Of a DNA stretch of 64,000 nt, positions 29,385-40,779 are shown in pieces (position 1 is the stretch's first letter; the number at the start of each line of letters is the position of its first letter). Position numbers and translations under genes: made by a program. The stretch is from Caulobacteraceae bacterium. Lineage in GTDB: Bacteria; Pseudomonadota; Alphaproteobacteria; Caulobacterales; Caulobacteraceae. The notes under the pieces are model-generated. The model made no database searches. It saw only the letters and a list, made by a program, of their open reading frames with translations, and was not told the origin of the DNA. The stretch spans positions 21,040 through 85,039 of the forward strand of contig CANESI010000007.1 of the NCBI GenBank assembly GCA_947441065.1, read 5' to 3'.

Positions 29385-30788
29385 TTAAGCCGCTGAGGTT
29401 CCCGTCCCTTGGTGTGCTGGCACCGCAACACCGGCTTCGGAATATTCCTTCAGCTTGTTGCGAAGGGTCCGGATCGAGATGCCCAAGATGGTGGCAGCAT
29501 GGGTCCGGTTTCCGAAACAGTGGTTCAAGGTGTCGATGATCAGGTGCTGCTCGACCTCGGCGACAGTCAGGCCGACAAAGCCGCGTGAGGCGTCCGCATT
29601 TACAGCCGACATGGCCGCCGATGCGGCTTGAGCCGCGCGGCTGGCGGTCTGGGCCACAGGATCGGTGCTGGCCCGGGCGGCCATGGGCTGGCCATCGGGC
29701 AGGCGGATCGCCGGTTCGGCAATCTCGCTACCGGTCGAGAGCAGCACCGCGCGGTGCATGGCATTTTCCAGCTCACGCACATTGCCCGGCCAACGGTGGG
29801 ACAGGAGCCGTTTGCGAGCCTCGTCCGAAAGGGGGCGTTCGGCTATGGCGTTGGAAGCGGAGTATTTTTTGATGAAATGGTCTGCCAGCGCCAAGATGTC
29901 GGCGGGCCGCTCGCGCAGGGCCGGGAGGCGCAGATTGACCACGTTCAGGCGATAGAGCAGGTCTTCGCGGAAGGTGCCAGCCTTGACGGCCTCTGCCAGA
30001 TCCCGGTTCGAGGTGGCGAGAATGCGGATATTGACCTTTACGGGGCGCGTACCGCCGACCCGGTCAATTTCGCGCTCCTGAAGGGCCCGCAGCAGTTTGG
30101 CCTGCAGGCGCGTATCCATCTCGGAAATTTCATCGAGCAGCAGGGTGCCGCCGTCTGCCTCTTCGAACTTGCCGATCCGGCGGGCAATGGCCCCCGTAAA
30201 GGCTCCCTTTTCGTGGCCAAAGAGCTCAGATTCCAGTAGATTTTCCGGAATGGCCGCGCAGTTGACGGAGATATAGGGGCGCGCAGCACGCTTTGACTTT
30301 TGGTGCAGATATTTGGCCATGACCTCCTTACCAACACCACTTTCGCCGGTAATCAGGATCGAGGCGTCGGACGCAGCCACCTGATCGGCCAAGGCGATAA
30401 CGGCGGTCATGGAGGGATCACGTGCGACGAGGGCGCTATCTTCGGCCACCACGGCGGCCAGAACCGCTGCGATCAACTCGGCATCTGGCGGCAGGGGAAT
30501 AAACTCTTTCGCGCCAGCACGGATGGCGTCACCCGCACGGCGGGGATCAGCAGCAATCCCGCAGGCCACCACCGGCACGTGAATGCGCTCGGCCTCGTTG
30601 GCGGCGATAAGCGCGGCAATGTCGAGGTCGTAATCCACCATCAACAGGTCAGCGCCCTGTCCTGCGCGCAGGGCATGGGTGGCCTTGGCGCAGGTGTCGA
30701 CATGGGCGACCTTCGCGCCCGTGGCCATGGCCATTTGCACCGCTGCGGAAAGCTGTCCGCTCAATCGTCCGACGACTAGAAGCCGCAT
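29385..30788 (-). CDS. flbD: Sigma-54-dependent flagellar regulator FlbD
   Basis: [28 protein letters not shown]; Fis-type HTH; ATG at 30788 preceded by GAGGAG. Confidence 0.93.
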   Translation of the reverse strand: MRLLVVGRLSGQLSAAVQMAMATGAKVAHVDTCAKATHALRAGQGADLLMVDYDLDIAALIAANEAERIHVPVVACGIAADPRRAGDAIRAGAKEFIPLPPDAELIAAVLAAVVAEDSALVARDPSMTAVIALADQVAASDASILITGESGVGKEVMAKYLHQKSKRAARPYISVNCAAIPENLLESELFGHEKGAFTGAIARRIGKFEEADGGTLLLDEISEMDTRLQAKLLRALQEREIDRVGGTRPVKVNIRILATSNRDLAEAVKAGTFREDLLYRLNVVNLRLPALRERPADILALADHFIKKYSASNAIAERPLSDEARKRLLSHRWPGNVRELENAMHRAVLLSTGSEIAEPAIRLPDGQPMAARASTDPVAQTASRAAQAASAAMSAVNADASRGFVGLTVAEVEQHLIIDTLNHCFGNRTHAATILGISIRTLRNKLKEYSEAGVAVPAHQGTGTSAA

Positions 30789-30816
30789 AATCTTCTCCTC
30801 AATGACGCGCAGCCGA

Positions 30817-31158
30817 TCAGGACTGCGAGTCACCGTCCTTAATGATTTCCGTCATGGTCACGCCCAGTCGCTCGTCGACGATGACGATCTCTCCGCGGGC
30901 CACGAGCCGGTTATTGACGTAGATATCGATGGCTTCCCCGACCTTGCGGTCCAGTTCCAGAATGCTGCCCGCGCCAAGCTTTAAGAGCTGTGCGACTGAC
31001 AGTTGGGCGCGGCCGATGACGGCGGAAATGCTGACGGGAACGTCAAAGACCGTCGAGAGGTCGCTGGCGGATTTGCTCTCCCCGTCCATGGGCATATCCG
31101 ATGCCAAGGGATCGGATGGATCGAATTCGTCGAGGGTCAGGGGCGTGTCGCTGGCCAT
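30817..31158 (-). CDS. fliN: Flagellar motor switch protein FliN
   Basis: VPVSISAVIGRAQLSVAQLLKLGAGSILELDRKVGEAIDIYVNNRLVARGEIVIVDERLGVTMTEI. Confidence 0.95.
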   Translation of the reverse strand: MASDTPLTLDEFDPSDPLASDMPMDGESKSASDLSTVFDVPVSISAVIGRAQLSVAQLLKLGAGSILELDRKVGEAIDIYVNNRLVARGEIVIVDERLGVTMTEIIKDGDSQS

Positions 31159-31173
31159 GGGCAGACCTCTCTC

Positions 31174-31839
31174 TTAGGGGTTGATGGTGGAAGGAAGGGC
31201 GTGGGGTTCAACCGCTTCGGCATGCAGGCCCTCGGCGATCAAGGCATTGTGTAGGGCTTGAGCGACCCGCTCAGCCGTGACCTTGGGGTCATAGCTGGCG
31301 CGCCCATCGCCCCAATCAAAGTGGAAGGCGGCGAGCGGCATCATGGGGTCGGCCTTGACGATAATCTGTCCGGGCATGCCCAAGGCTTGGGCCTGGTCAT
31401 CGAGCGTTCGTTGAAACCGCTCGACCAGATCGGCGGAGGTCCGAACGGTCAGGCGCGGTCCGGTCGTGATCTCCGCGGCAAGCGCATCCAACGCCGCAAG
31501 GGCAGGGGCGTCTGGAAACTGCTCTAGGGCCGCATCGGCAATTTGCCGCGCGCAGGCGAGAGACAGTTGCGCCGACTCCACCCGATGGTCATGGGCGATC
31601 TGAACCAGGGTTGAAAGGGCCGCATGGGTGGCTTGGGCAATAGTCTGCAGCGCGGCGGCGGCGGCTTGCTCGGTCACAACAAGGGCTGAACGCTGTCCGT
31701 CTTCGAAAGATTCCGCCCGGATCTGCGTCACCTCTTCGAGGGTAAAGATGCGCTTCTGCTTCGGGGGGGCATAGGCAATGCCGCCCTCGTCGTCGAAGAC
31801 TGTTTCAAAGCTGAATTTGCGGGGCACGGCGTCGGTCAT
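31174..31839 (-). CDS. flbE: FliH/FlbE-type flagellar assembly protein
   Basis: Position between fliN and fliG as in the Caulobacter fliF operon; C-terminal FliH-like region. Confidence 0.8.
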   Translation of the reverse strand: MTDAVPRKFSFETVFDDEGGIAYAPPKQKRIFTLEEVTQIRAESFEDGQRSALVVTEQAAAAALQTIAQATHAALSTLVQIAHDHRVESAQLSLACARQIADAALEQFPDAPALAALDALAAEITTGPRLTVRTSADLVERFQRTLDDQAQALGMPGQIIVKADPMMPLAAFHFDWGDGRASYDPKVTAERVAQALHNALIAEGLHAEAVEPHALPSTINP

Positions 31840-31840
31840 C

Positions 31841-32872
31841 TTAATAGACCAACTCGTCGTCGCCGCCCTGGCCGGCCATCATGATTTCACCGCGAGCGGC
31901 AAGATCCTTGGCGACCTGAACCATGGCCATCTGGGCCGCATCGACGTCTTTCAGGCGTACAGGGCCCATGGACTCCATATCGTCGCGCATGATCTTCGAG
32001 GCGCGCTCGCTCATATTGGAGAAGAACAGTTCGCGCAGGGCATCGGACGAGCCCTTGAGGGCCAGACCCAACTGATCCTTCTCCACAGCGCGAAGCAGGG
32101 TTTGGACACCGCCGGGGTCGAGCTTGGCAAGGTCTTCGAACACGAACATCAGGGCGCGGATACGCTCGGCGCTTTCGCGCGTGCGCTCTTCCAAGGCGCT
32201 GAGGAAGCGCGACTCGGTCTGGCGGTCGAAATTGTTGAAGATGTCGGCCATCATTTCGTGGCTGTCGCGCTTGGCAGTTCGGGCTAGGTTGGACATGAAT
32301 TCATTGCGCAGGGTCAGTTCAATCTTATCCAAGATCTCGCGCTGAACCGGCTCCATGCGCAGCATGCGCGTGACACATTCCAGGGCAAAATCCTCAGGCA
32401 GCGAGGCCAGAACGCGCGCGGCGTGATCGCCTTTGATCTTGGACAACACAACGGCAACGGTCTGCGGATATTCATTCTTCAGATAGTTGGCGAGCACGGC
32501 CTCATTCACATTGGCCAGCTTGTCCCACATGGTCCGACCCGCAGGACCACGGATCTCCTCCATCAAGGAGTCGACCTTTTCCGCCGGCAGGAAAGCGTTC
32601 AAGAGGCGTTGGGTCTGCTCATAGGAGCCCATGATGGCCCCGGTCGTCGAAAGACCCGACACAAACTCCATCAATAGGTCTTCAACCACCGATGATGGCA
32701 CAGCGCCCAAGCTGGCCATCGCGGACGAGATGTCCTTGACCTCTTCGTCGTCCAGACCTTCCCAGATGGCCTGGGCATCCTCACCCAGCGACAGCAGAAT
32801 GACCGCAGCCTTCTCCGCGCCGCTTAAGCCGCTAGAGTTCGTAATCCCTTTTCTTCCGGCGCGAGGGCTCAT
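31841..32872 (-). CDS. fliG: Flagellar motor switch protein FliG
   Basis: [72 protein letters not shown]. Confidence 0.97.
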   Translation of the reverse strand: MSPRAGRKGITNSSGLSGAEKAAVILLSLGEDAQAIWEGLDDEEVKDISSAMASLGAVPSSVVEDLLMEFVSGLSTTGAIMGSYEQTQRLLNAFLPAEKVDSLMEEIRGPAGRTMWDKLANVNEAVLANYLKNEYPQTVAVVLSKIKGDHAARVLASLPEDFALECVTRMLRMEPVQREILDKIELTLRNEFMSNLARTAKRDSHEMMADIFNNFDRQTESRFLSALEERTRESAERIRALMFVFEDLAKLDPGGVQTLLRAVEKDQLGLALKGSSDALRELFFSNMSERASKIMRDDMESMGPVRLKDVDAAQMAMVQVAKDLAARGEIMMAGQGGDDELVY

Positions 32873-34488
32873 GTGGCCTCATGCAGCCAGCCCCGGATGA
32901 TCGAGATCGATTCTTCCGGGTTATTGTTGACGAATTCAGAGACGCTTCTTACCGAAGAGGACTTCACCTGTCCTTCAATCCGCGCAATGTCGATGCGCGC
33001 GTCGATGCCACCATCCGATAGGGCGGGAAGCGAACCGTCTGGATTGGCCAAGGCCAACTGTCCTGCTCCACCCTGCCCGACCAGAGCCGTCCGTGTGCTG
33101 CCCTCGCCGCGTGCCGTGGCCAAGAGGGGCCGGACAACGAAGAAGATGACCAGCAGGGCAACAAGGGTCAGGATACCCAGCTCGGCGGCCCGCATGATGT
33201 CGTTCTTATCAAATCCGGCCAAGGGCGAACCGGCTACCACACCGCCGACCAGACCGTCATCGCGGGCAAACTGAACATTGGTTACAGTGACCGTGTCGCC
33301 TCGGGCCTCATCAAAACCAACGGCAGAGCGAACCAGATCTTCAATCCGCTTCATTTCCTCGGCTGTGCGCGGCTTGTAGGGGGTCGGTTTACCGTCCTTA
33401 TCGACCGAGGTTAGGCCATCGACCGCCACGGCAACCGATAGTTTCTTAACCTGACCCGGCTCGGTGATGGTGGTGGTGTTGGTGCTCGAAATTTCAAAAT
33501 TGGTGGTCTCTTCGACCCGGCCACTGGCGTTCAAGGTCGGGTCTGCGGGCGCGCCTGCGTCTGCGCCGCCTGGGATATTGTTGGCTACAGTGGCCTGACC
33601 GGTATTGTCGGGTTTGTTTTCGCGGGCATTTTCATCGACGGTCTGGGTCGAGCGGACGACCTGACCATCGGGATCATATTTGCTCTCTTGGACCGTCACG
33701 CGGGCGAGGTCCAGAACGGCGGTGACGTTCACGCGGACCTTGCCGGGACCAACCACGCCCTCGACCAGATCGCGGACCTTGCGGCGAATGGCCTCTTCGG
33801 CTTCGCTACGGCGTTCTTCGCCCGCTGCGCCGAGGCTATCGCTCTGTCCGCCGCCCAGAAGTTTACCCTTCTGATCGACGATGGTGACCTTTTCAGGCAT
33901 CAGGCCCGGAACGGAACTGGCCACCAGATTTTGCAGCGACCGAACCTGTTCAGCGGTGGGCGCGCGACCATTGACACCGATGGTCACGGCCGCTGTCGGC
34001 GGCTGGGGCGCATCTTCGAACAGCTCACGCTTGGGCATGGAGAGCTGAACGCGCGAGAAATTGACCCATTCCTGAGAACGGATGGTCCGCGCCAATTCAC
34101 CCTCTAGGGCCCGTTGGCGGTTCAGGTTCTGAACGAAATCGGTTTGGCCAAGGGCGTTGGTCTCATCGAAAATTTCGTAGCCAACAGAGCCCGTGCTCGG
34201 CAATCCCTTACCGGCAAGCAGCATCCGGGTCGATCCGACCTTGTCGCGCGCAACAAAGATGGTCGAACCGTCGCCCTTAGCATCATATTTGATCCCGGCC
34301 TGATCGAGGGCGGCGGTGATCGTGGAGGCTTCTTTCAGATCGAGGTTGGAATAGAGCAGGGATTGGGGGGCCGAACCAAAGTTCAAAATCAACGCAAATA
34401 GCGCAGCCGCCACACCGGCGGAAACGCCGATAATGGCAGCGAGGCGGCCGATCCCGAACCGCTGTAGCGCACTGATGAACTGTTCCAC
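32869..34488 (-). CDS. fliF: Flagellar M-ring protein FliF
   Basis: [45 protein letters not shown]. Confidence 0.97.
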   Translation of the reverse strand: MEQFISALQRFGIGRLAAIIGVSAGVAAALFALILNFGSAPQSLLYSNLDLKEASTITAALDQAGIKYDAKGDGSTIFVARDKVGSTRMLLAGKGLPSTGSVGYEIFDETNALGQTDFVQNLNRQRALEGELARTIRSQEWVNFSRVQLSMPKRELFEDAPQPPTAAVTIGVNGRAPTAEQVRSLQNLVASSVPGLMPEKVTIVDQKGKLLGGGQSDSLGAAGEERRSEAEEAIRRKVRDLVEGVVGPGKVRVNVTAVLDLARVTVQESKYDPDGQVVRSTQTVDENARENKPDNTGQATVANNIPGGADAGAPADPTLNASGRVEETTNFEISSTNTTTITEPGQVKKLSVAVAVDGLTSVDKDGKPTPYKPRTAEEMKRIEDLVRSAVGFDEARGDTVTVTNVQFARDDGLVGGVVAGSPLAGFDKNDIMRAAELGILTLVALLVIFFVVRPLLATARGEGSTRTALVGQGGAGQLALANPDGSLPALSDGGIDARIDIARIEGQVKSSSVRSVSEFVNNNPEESISIIRGWLHEAT

Positions 34489-34588
34489 GCCTTAAGCCCT
34501 TCTTAGGCGACGCAGGTTGGCACCCTTGTCGCTAGGCAGTAATTTCCCAGTACAAGGTAAACGAGACGTTTACACATCGCCTAAAGTG

Positions 34589-34765
34589 CTAAATTTCTTG
34601 TTTAGCGCCGTCAAGCCTGCGGGCGGCCCGGGCCTGCTCCAGACGCAGATTCTCCTTCTGCGCCTTGGTTTGGCCAAAGCGCAGGCGGTTCTGAACGGCC
34701 TCGGCAGAATTTTCCGCCTTGGCCTTCGTTTTTCGCGCTCTGTTCAGATTGATCAGCTCGGCCAT
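34589..34765 (-). CDS. Small DUF4169-like protein
   Basis: Read directly (below ORF-track length cutoff): MAELINLNRARKTKAKAENSAEAVQNRLRFGQTKAQKENLRLEQARAARRLDGAKQEI*. Confidence 0.8.
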   Translation of the reverse strand: MAELINLNRARKTKAKAENSAEAVQNRLRFGQTKAQKENLRLEQARAARRLDGAKQEI

Positions 34766-34769
34766 GGGG

Positions 34770-36161
34770 TCAGCCCGGTGCGATCATGGTCTCTGGGCGC
34801 ACGATGGCGTCAAACTCCTCATCGGTGACATAGCCGCCGCCGACGGCCTCTTCGCGCAGGGTGGTGCCGTTCTTGTGCGCCGTCTTGGCGATCTTGGCGG
34901 CATTGTCATAGCCGATCTTGGGGGCCAATGCGGTGACCAGCATCAAGGACCGGTCCAGCGCCGCCTTGATATTGTCGCGGCGGGCCTCAATGCCGACGAC
35001 GCAATTGTCGGCAAAGGAGATCGAGGCGTCGGCCAGCAGGCGAACCGACTGGAGGAAATTATAGGCCATGACCGGGTTGAAGACGTTCAGTTCGAAGTGA
35101 CCTTGGCTGCCTGCCACGGTCATGGTCGTCTGATTGCCGAACACCTGAGCACAGACCATGGTCATGGCCTCGCACTGGGTGGGATTGACCTTACCGGGCA
35201 TGATTGAGGAGCCAGGTTCGTTCTCGGGCAAGGACAGCTCGCCCAGACCCGAACGCGGGCCAGACCCCAAGAAGCGGATGTCATTGGCGATCTTGAACAG
35301 GGCCGCCGCCGCCGAATTGATCGCGCCATGACCAAAGACCAGCGCATCATGCGCGGCAAGGGCCTCGAACTTGTTTGGTGCCGTCGTGAAGGGCAGGCCG
35401 GTCAGGGCGGCGATCCGCTCTGCAACCTTTTCGGCAAATCCGACTGGGGCATTGAGACCGGTGCCGACGGCGGTTCCACCTTGGGCCAGTTCCAAAATGC
35501 CGGGCAGGGTCATTTCGATACGGCTGATGGCGTTGGCCACCTGCTGCGCATAGCCGGAAAATTCTTGGCCCAGCGTCAGGGGGGTCGCGTCCTGCGTGTG
35601 GGTGCGGCCAATCTTGATAATGTCCTTAAACTCTTCCTGCTTGGCCAGCAGCGAGGCGTGCAGGTGCTTTAGTGCGGGCAGAAGGTCATTGACCACCTGT
35701 TCAGCGGCGGCAATGTGCATGGCCGTGGGATAGGTGTCGTTCGAGGACTGGCTCATATTGACATGGTCATTGGGATGGACCGGCTTTTTCGAGCCCATCT
35801 CACCGCCGAGCATCTCAATAGCGCGGTTCGAGATCACTTCGTTGGCGTTCATGTTGGACTGGGTGCCAGACCCGGTCTGCCAGACCACCAAAGGGAAGTG
35901 GTCGTTCAGCTTGCCGTCAATGACCTCTTGCGCCGCTTCGGCGATGGTTTGGGCCAGCTTGGGGTCGAGACGGCCAAGGGCAGTATTGGCCTCAGCCGCG
36001 GCCCGCTTGACGATGCCTAGCGCACGAACCACCGGCAGGGGCTGCTTTTCCCAGCCAATCTTGAAGTTCCCGATCGAGCGCTGGGACTGAGCGCCCCAAT
36101 AGCGTGAGGACTCGACCTCGATGGGTCCAAAAGTATCGGTCTCTGTGCGGGTGGCGGTCAT
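34770..36161 (-). CDS. fumC: Class II fumarate hydratase
   Basis: [43 protein letters not shown]. Confidence 0.97.
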   Translation of the reverse strand: MTATRTETDTFGPIEVESSRYWGAQSQRSIGNFKIGWEKQPLPVVRALGIVKRAAAEANTALGRLDPKLAQTIAEAAQEVIDGKLNDHFPLVVWQTGSGTQSNMNANEVISNRAIEMLGGEMGSKKPVHPNDHVNMSQSSNDTYPTAMHIAAAEQVVNDLLPALKHLHASLLAKQEEFKDIIKIGRTHTQDATPLTLGQEFSGYAQQVANAISRIEMTLPGILELAQGGTAVGTGLNAPVGFAEKVAERIAALTGLPFTTAPNKFEALAAHDALVFGHGAINSAAAALFKIANDIRFLGSGPRSGLGELSLPENEPGSSIMPGKVNPTQCEAMTMVCAQVFGNQTTMTVAGSQGHFELNVFNPVMAYNFLQSVRLLADASISFADNCVVGIEARRDNIKAALDRSLMLVTALAPKIGYDNAAKIAKTAHKNGTTLREEAVGGGYVTDEEFDAIVRPETMIAPG

Positions 36162-36278
36162 GGCAACGGTCCTTGGGCGGGTGTCACATTAAAGGGTCTG
36201 GCGTGGGGTTTAACCTCCCAGAGCGCGGCTGCAAAGGGTGATGGGCAGATCGAGCGCATGAGGTTATGACTTTCTCCC

Positions 36279-36662
36279 ATGAGCGATGAATGGACAGGCA
36301 AGGGCAAGGTGCGCGCGCGCGAGGTCGGCGGCGGTCTTGAGATCACCGTCGAGGGCCTAACCACCCAAGCCAAATATTATAAGCCGCTGGTCCACGAGTT
36401 CTTCCGCAAGGAATGGCGCGGTGCCAGACCCGCTTGGGGCGAATATGCCGTCGAGATCATGATGGACTATGTCGGCGATCCGCCGTGGATGGACCTGGAC
36501 AATCTGGCCAAGGCCCTGCTCGACGCCATCAAGGGCTATGCCTTTCACGACGATGCTCAGGTCGCGCGGCTGTTGGTTGAGCGAAGGGCAGGCGCGCGCG
36601 AGCGGATCACCATCCGGGTTGACCGGCGCGGCGACCTGCCGGTGCCGCCGGGCCTGCGCTAG
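36279..36662 (+). CDS. RusA-family crossover junction endodeoxyribonuclease-like protein
   Basis: DLDNLAKALLDAIKGYAFHDDAQVARLLVERR matches the RusA acidic core. Confidence 0.82.
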   Translation: MSDEWTGKGKVRAREVGGGLEITVEGLTTQAKYYKPLVHEFFRKEWRGARPAWGEYAVEIMMDYVGDPPWMDLDNLAKALLDAIKGYAFHDDAQVARLLVERRAGARERITIRVDRRGDLPVPPGLR

Positions 36663-36666
36663 GGCC

Positions 36667-38916
36667 TTAGCTGTTCCAAGGCTCCAGACCGCCTCGCAAC
36701 GCAACCAATATCGAGAAGATCGTGAAGATCAGGGTCGACAGGCTGAACCTCAGCTTGCGCCAGCTCGTCCAACTGTCCACACGCCGTCCACCGCGCCAGA
36801 TATTGGTCATCATCAGCAAGATGATGCCGGTCAACAGGCTGGCCACTAGCGCGCAGGACGCTGCAAGGGTCACGAGGTTGCCAGGCCAACTATAGAAAAC
36901 TTGGCTAACATCTTCCGCTGCAGTGGCCCAAAGGCCGAACATGGCCATGGCCGCGAGCCAAAGCCCCGCAATCGAGGTCTGCATCAAGCCCGCGCGGCCC
37001 TGGGTCGGGGTTTGGCGAAATTCGCGCCGGTCGCGGGTGAACAGTCCAACAATGGCCGCGACCGAACAGAGCGCAGTCAGGGCGGCAAAGAGGGTCAGGA
37101 TGGATCCCGATGTTAGCGGGTTCTCGCGTTCAAAGACCTGGATTCCCATCGGATCATAGAAACGAACGGCCTTGCCATCTTCAATGTCGAACTTGATCTC
37201 TTCGACACCATTAACGCTGACCAGCCAGCCGGGCCGGGTGCTGAGCACATAGGCCTTGATGGTGCCGCCGCGATTGAGCAACAAGGTCCCGTCGTCGGTC
37301 ACATCGACCGAGGCTTCGCCGATGATTGAACCGACGAACCGCTCCAAACCGCTATAGGCGCGGCGTGTGGACAGGTAGGACCCCTCATAGATATTCGCCT
37401 GCGATGCCAATTGAGGCGTGCCAGCAAAGGGCTTTAAGGTCGGCGTTGCGTAATATTGCTCAACGATCCGTGCCGGAAGGCTGGCCGCAATGGCGTCTCC
37501 GGTGGAGGTATTGGTCGCGATGAAGATGCCGAGGTTCAGGTCTGGAATAGTCACCATGTTGGAATGGAACAGAAGGGTGTCACCACTATGGCCTTGGCCC
37601 TTGAACCCGCCGGGTAGCGGATATTCAACAAAGCCATGGGCCCAACCGTTCTGGCTGTTCGAAGGATTGCGCAGCGGCGTGCGGAAGGCCTTGGCGGTGG
37701 TTGGGCTATAGATCACTTGGCCATCAATCGTGCCGCCATTGAGGATGAGCTGCATATAGCGGGCCATGTCGGCCGCGGTGGAACTTGCCGAACCGGCAGG
37801 TGCGATCTGACTGACATGCTCGAAGGTCTTGGGAACGAAGGACGCTCCGTTCCAATAGAACCCGTCCGAAACCTGAGCCGCTAGGGCCGTGGACATGGGG
37901 GCGGGCAGATCCGCGCGGGCCGGATAGGGCTCGCGGAAGGTGGTGTGGTTCAGGCCGAGCGGACGGGTAATCCCGACCTCGATCAGGCTTTCGAACGGCT
38001 TACCCGACACATAGGACGAGATTTCGCCGCCAAGGGCTGCGCCATAGTTGGAATAGGTCGACACTAGGCTGGGTTCTCGCACCCGATCCGGGCGTTCTTG
38101 GCGCAGATAGGTGGCAATCGGGCGAATGCGGTCGGCGTCGCGCTCAAACAACTGGCCCATCGCCTTGTCTTCAAAGCCGGGGGTGTGGGCCAAGAGGTCG
38201 CGCACGAGAATGGGCTGCTTGAACCCCTGATCCTTAATCTGCAGCTTTTCGGGCAGATAGAGGTTAACCGGCGCGTCAAGGCGAAGGTGCCCCGCCTCAA
38301 CCTCCTTCATCAAGGCGATCCAGGTGAAGGTCTTGGAAATGGAGGCTAGCCGAAACAGGGTCTGGTCTGGATTAACGGCCTTGGCCGGAGAAAGCTGGGC
38401 CAGGCCATAGCCCTTCTTCAGGACGATCTGGCCGTTCTGGACGATGGACACCGTGACACCGGCAATATGGTCCTTCTCCATGCTGCGCCGAACCAATCCG
38501 TCAACGAAGGCTTCGAGCTCAGCCGGTGCGATCGCCGTTCCGGGGGCGAGGCGCGCGCCGGGACGGGCCGGTTGGGTTGGGATCACAGGCGCGATCAGGG
38601 CTGGGGTCGCTTTCGCAGGCATGGCAACGGCTGCGGCGGTCAGAGCTGCAGCGGCGGGCACTGCGGCCCGGCGCGCCCGGCTATAGGACCGATAGGGTCT
38701 TTTGGAATACTGACGCGCCTGAGCCACCGGCCTTTTCACTGAGGGCGAGGTCACGGGTACCGTACTGATCGCGGGGGCGATGGCTGGGGCTGGGGCTGCG
38801 GCTACAGCTGGCGGTGCGCCCGTGGCCTTGGTCTCTTGGCTCCAACCGACCGACGTGGTCAGCGAAAGGGCGGCTGCGAGCAGGCCCGTCCAGATCGTCT
38901 TTGGTGACAGTTGCAT
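36667..38916 (-). CDS. Serine hydrolase (beta-lactamase class C family) with signal peptide and C-terminal TM region
   Basis: SISKT nucleophile motif; TYSNYGAALGGE; GHSGDTLLFHSNM. Confidence 0.9.
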   Translation of the reverse strand: MQLSPKTIWTGLLAAALSLTTSVGWSQETKATGAPPAVAAAPAPAIAPAISTVPVTSPSVKRPVAQARQYSKRPYRSYSRARRAAVPAAAALTAAAVAMPAKATPALIAPVIPTQPARPGARLAPGTAIAPAELEAFVDGLVRRSMEKDHIAGVTVSIVQNGQIVLKKGYGLAQLSPAKAVNPDQTLFRLASISKTFTWIALMKEVEAGHLRLDAPVNLYLPEKLQIKDQGFKQPILVRDLLAHTPGFEDKAMGQLFERDADRIRPIATYLRQERPDRVREPSLVSTYSNYGAALGGEISSYVSGKPFESLIEVGITRPLGLNHTTFREPYPARADLPAPMSTALAAQVSDGFYWNGASFVPKTFEHVSQIAPAGSASSTAADMARYMQLILNGGTIDGQVIYSPTTAKAFRTPLRNPSNSQNGWAHGFVEYPLPGGFKGQGHSGDTLLFHSNMVTIPDLNLGIFIATNTSTGDAIAASLPARIVEQYYATPTLKPFAGTPQLASQANIYEGSYLSTRRAYSGLERFVGSIIGEASVDVTDDGTLLLNRGGTIKAYVLSTRPGWLVSVNGVEEIKFDIEDGKAVRFYDPMGIQVFERENPLTSGSILTLFAALTALCSVAAIVGLFTRDRREFRQTPTQGRAGLMQTSIAGLWLAAMAMFGLWATAAEDVSQVFYSWPGNLVTLAASCALVASLLTGIILLMMTNIWRGGRRVDSWTSWRKLRFSLSTLIFTIFSILVALRGGLEPWNS

Positions 38917-39031
38917 CCGCTTACCTCGACCCTAGCGATTTCAGATGCCGCGTTCGGCAAGCCTACCCCTTGGTAAAGGGCTTTTAGGCCACCCAACGAC
39001 CGCAATAAAGGCTTGTCTTGCCCAATTTGTA

Positions 39032-39823
39032 TTATCGCGAAGGTTGGGCCGTGCTCGGTTTGGCGAAAGGATAGAGCCCAAGGACCGGCCGCAGATGGGG
39101 TCCAATGAACAGTTGCGGTTCAGAGGCGGGCGACACGCCCTCTCGGCTTTCACGATCTCTGACGCAGGCCCGCACCCCATTGGCGAGGGCTGGAAAGCCT
39201 TGGGCTTTGGGCATTTCCTGCAGAAAACAGTTGTCAAAGAAGGTGTAAACATCGGCCTCGCCGCAGCCAAAGGAGGTGCGATCAGGCCTTGCGGCCGTCA
39301 AGATCATGCGATCCGACCCGGCGAGTGGCGGCACAAAGACGCCGGAATAGCAGGCGCTGATAACCGCGACGGTCGGCCGGTCCGCGCACGTCCGATTGAT
39401 GATCTCAGCCAAAATACCGGGGGCGAGAAGTTGTTCTCCAAAGACAATGCCTTCGGGGACACCGTGGGAGGTGATGTAGACGAGGCAACCGCCGGTCACC
39501 TTGGTGGTCAGTTGGCCGAGGGTCTCATAGAGCTGGCGCGGTTTGGTCGGCAGGGCCCCGGACTTGGCGTATCGCTCTGGACGGACCGAGAGCTGGCGAA
39601 CATTGTCTGCTGAAAAGCCGATCTGGACCAGCGACTTGGCGATATCACGCCTCGCATTATCAAAGACTTCGGATGGGGCGCCACTTTGGGCGTGCCAGTC
39701 TCCGGCGACGACGACCGCCGCCCAATCGGAAAAGGGGCCAGCCTCGTCTGCCATGGCCGGGGCAGGCCGAAGGATCAGCAGGGTGCTAAGAACAAGCCAA
39801 ACCAAACCCCGCCAAAGCCCCAT
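39032..39823 (-). CDS. C13 family (legumain-like) cysteine peptidase
   Basis: LVYITSHGVPEG (His) and VAVISACYSGVFVPPL (Cys); signal peptide; start at 39823 preferred. Confidence 0.88.
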   Translation of the reverse strand: MGLWRGLVWLVLSTLLILRPAPAMADEAGPFSDWAAVVVAGDWHAQSGAPSEVFDNARRDIAKSLVQIGFSADNVRQLSVRPERYAKSGALPTKPRQLYETLGQLTTKVTGGCLVYITSHGVPEGIVFGEQLLAPGILAEIINRTCADRPTVAVISACYSGVFVPPLAGSDRMILTAARPDRTSFGCGEADVYTFFDNCFLQEMPKAQGFPALANGVRACVRDRESREGVSPASEPQLFIGPHLRPVLGLYPFAKPSTAQPSR

Positions 39824-39833
39824 GGTCTGGTTC

Positions 39834-40301
39834 CTATTTTTTGAACTTGGTGAAGGGGGTGGGGATGGCCGTTGCCGTGGCCTTAGCCAACAATCGGCCT
39901 TCGGCGTCATAGAGCTCGCCCTCGGTAAAGGCGATGGTGCGGCCATATTTGATCACCCGCCCAATGCCGCGGATCGGACCGGGCAGGCCCGGACGCAGGA
40001 AGCTGGTCTTCATCTCGAGGGTCGGCAGAACGCAGGTCATGTCAGACGCCACCATCCCGGCCACAGACATGCATTCATCCAGCATGGCGCAAAGATAGCC
40101 GCCTTGGATCTGTCTCATCGGGTTGCAAAAATCGGTCTTGGCGTCGAAGGCGATCTCGACGGTCATGGCTTCGCGGTTCACCGCCACCATCCGAAAGCCC
40201 AGCAGGGCCGAACCCGGCGGCGGGTTCTTGCTGGCTTGGAAGCGCGCAAGAAGCTGTTCGTCCGTTAGGACCACTTTCTCAGGGGCAAAAGCGTCGCTCA
40301 T
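39834..40301 (-). CDS. PaaI-family (hotdog) thioesterase
   Basis: DFCNPMRQIQGGYLCAMLDECMSVAGM; start at 40301 preferred. Confidence 0.85.
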   Translation of the reverse strand: MSDAFAPEKVVLTDEQLLARFQASKNPPPGSALLGFRMVAVNREAMTVEIAFDAKTDFCNPMRQIQGGYLCAMLDECMSVAGMVASDMTCVLPTLEMKTSFLRPGLPGPIRGIGRVIKYGRTIAFTEGELYDAEGRLLAKATATAIPTPFTKFKK

Positions 40302-40305
40302 AGGC

Positions 40306-40779
40306 CTATTTCTTCCGGAATTGGTCGAGGGAAACGATCTTGGGCCCTTCGGACACAGGCTCGGCCTTGGTGTCCGGCTCAGGCGGGGTCGGCTCGACCT
40401 CAGGCACCTCGACGTCGAACTGCAGCATGAACTGCACGCTGGGGTCAAAGAAGCGCGACACGGCCACATAGGGCACCGTCATACGCTTGGGCTGGCCGCC
40501 AAAGCTCAGGGTGATCGAAAACAGGGTTTCAGCCACCACCAGATCCCAGAACTGGTGCTGCAAGACGATGGTCATCTCTTCGGGGAACTTGGCCAGCAGA
40601 TCAGCGGGAATCGAAACACCCGCCGCTATGGTCTTGAAGGAGACATAGAAATGGTGCGCGCCGGGGATGCCGGCTGGCGAGGCTGCGCGCTGCAGAGCGG
40701 CCTTTACGACCCCGCGCAGAGCCTCCTGGGCCATCTGTTCGTAATGCATCTCGTCTGGGGTGATCTTATCTCTAGACAT
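40306..40779 (-). CDS. SspB-like ClpXP adaptor protein
   Basis: YEQMAQEALRGVVKAALQRA; HHFYVSFKT; DLLAKFPEEMTIVLQHQFWDLVV; FGGQPKRMTVPYVAVSRFFDPSV. Confidence 0.88.
   Translation of the reverse strand: MSRDKITPDEMHYEQMAQEALRGVVKAALQRAASPAGIPGAHHFYVSFKTIAAGVSIPADLLAKFPEEMTIVLQHQFWDLVVAETLFSITLSFGGQPKRMTVPYVAVSRFFDPSVQFMLQFDVEVPEVEPTPPEPDTKAEPVSEGPKIVSLDQFRKK

Noticed and set aside
34518-34533. Sigma-54-like TGGCACCCTTGTCGC near fliF
   Set aside because: Only an approximate match to TGGCAC-N5-TTGC and in the wrong orientation for fliF.
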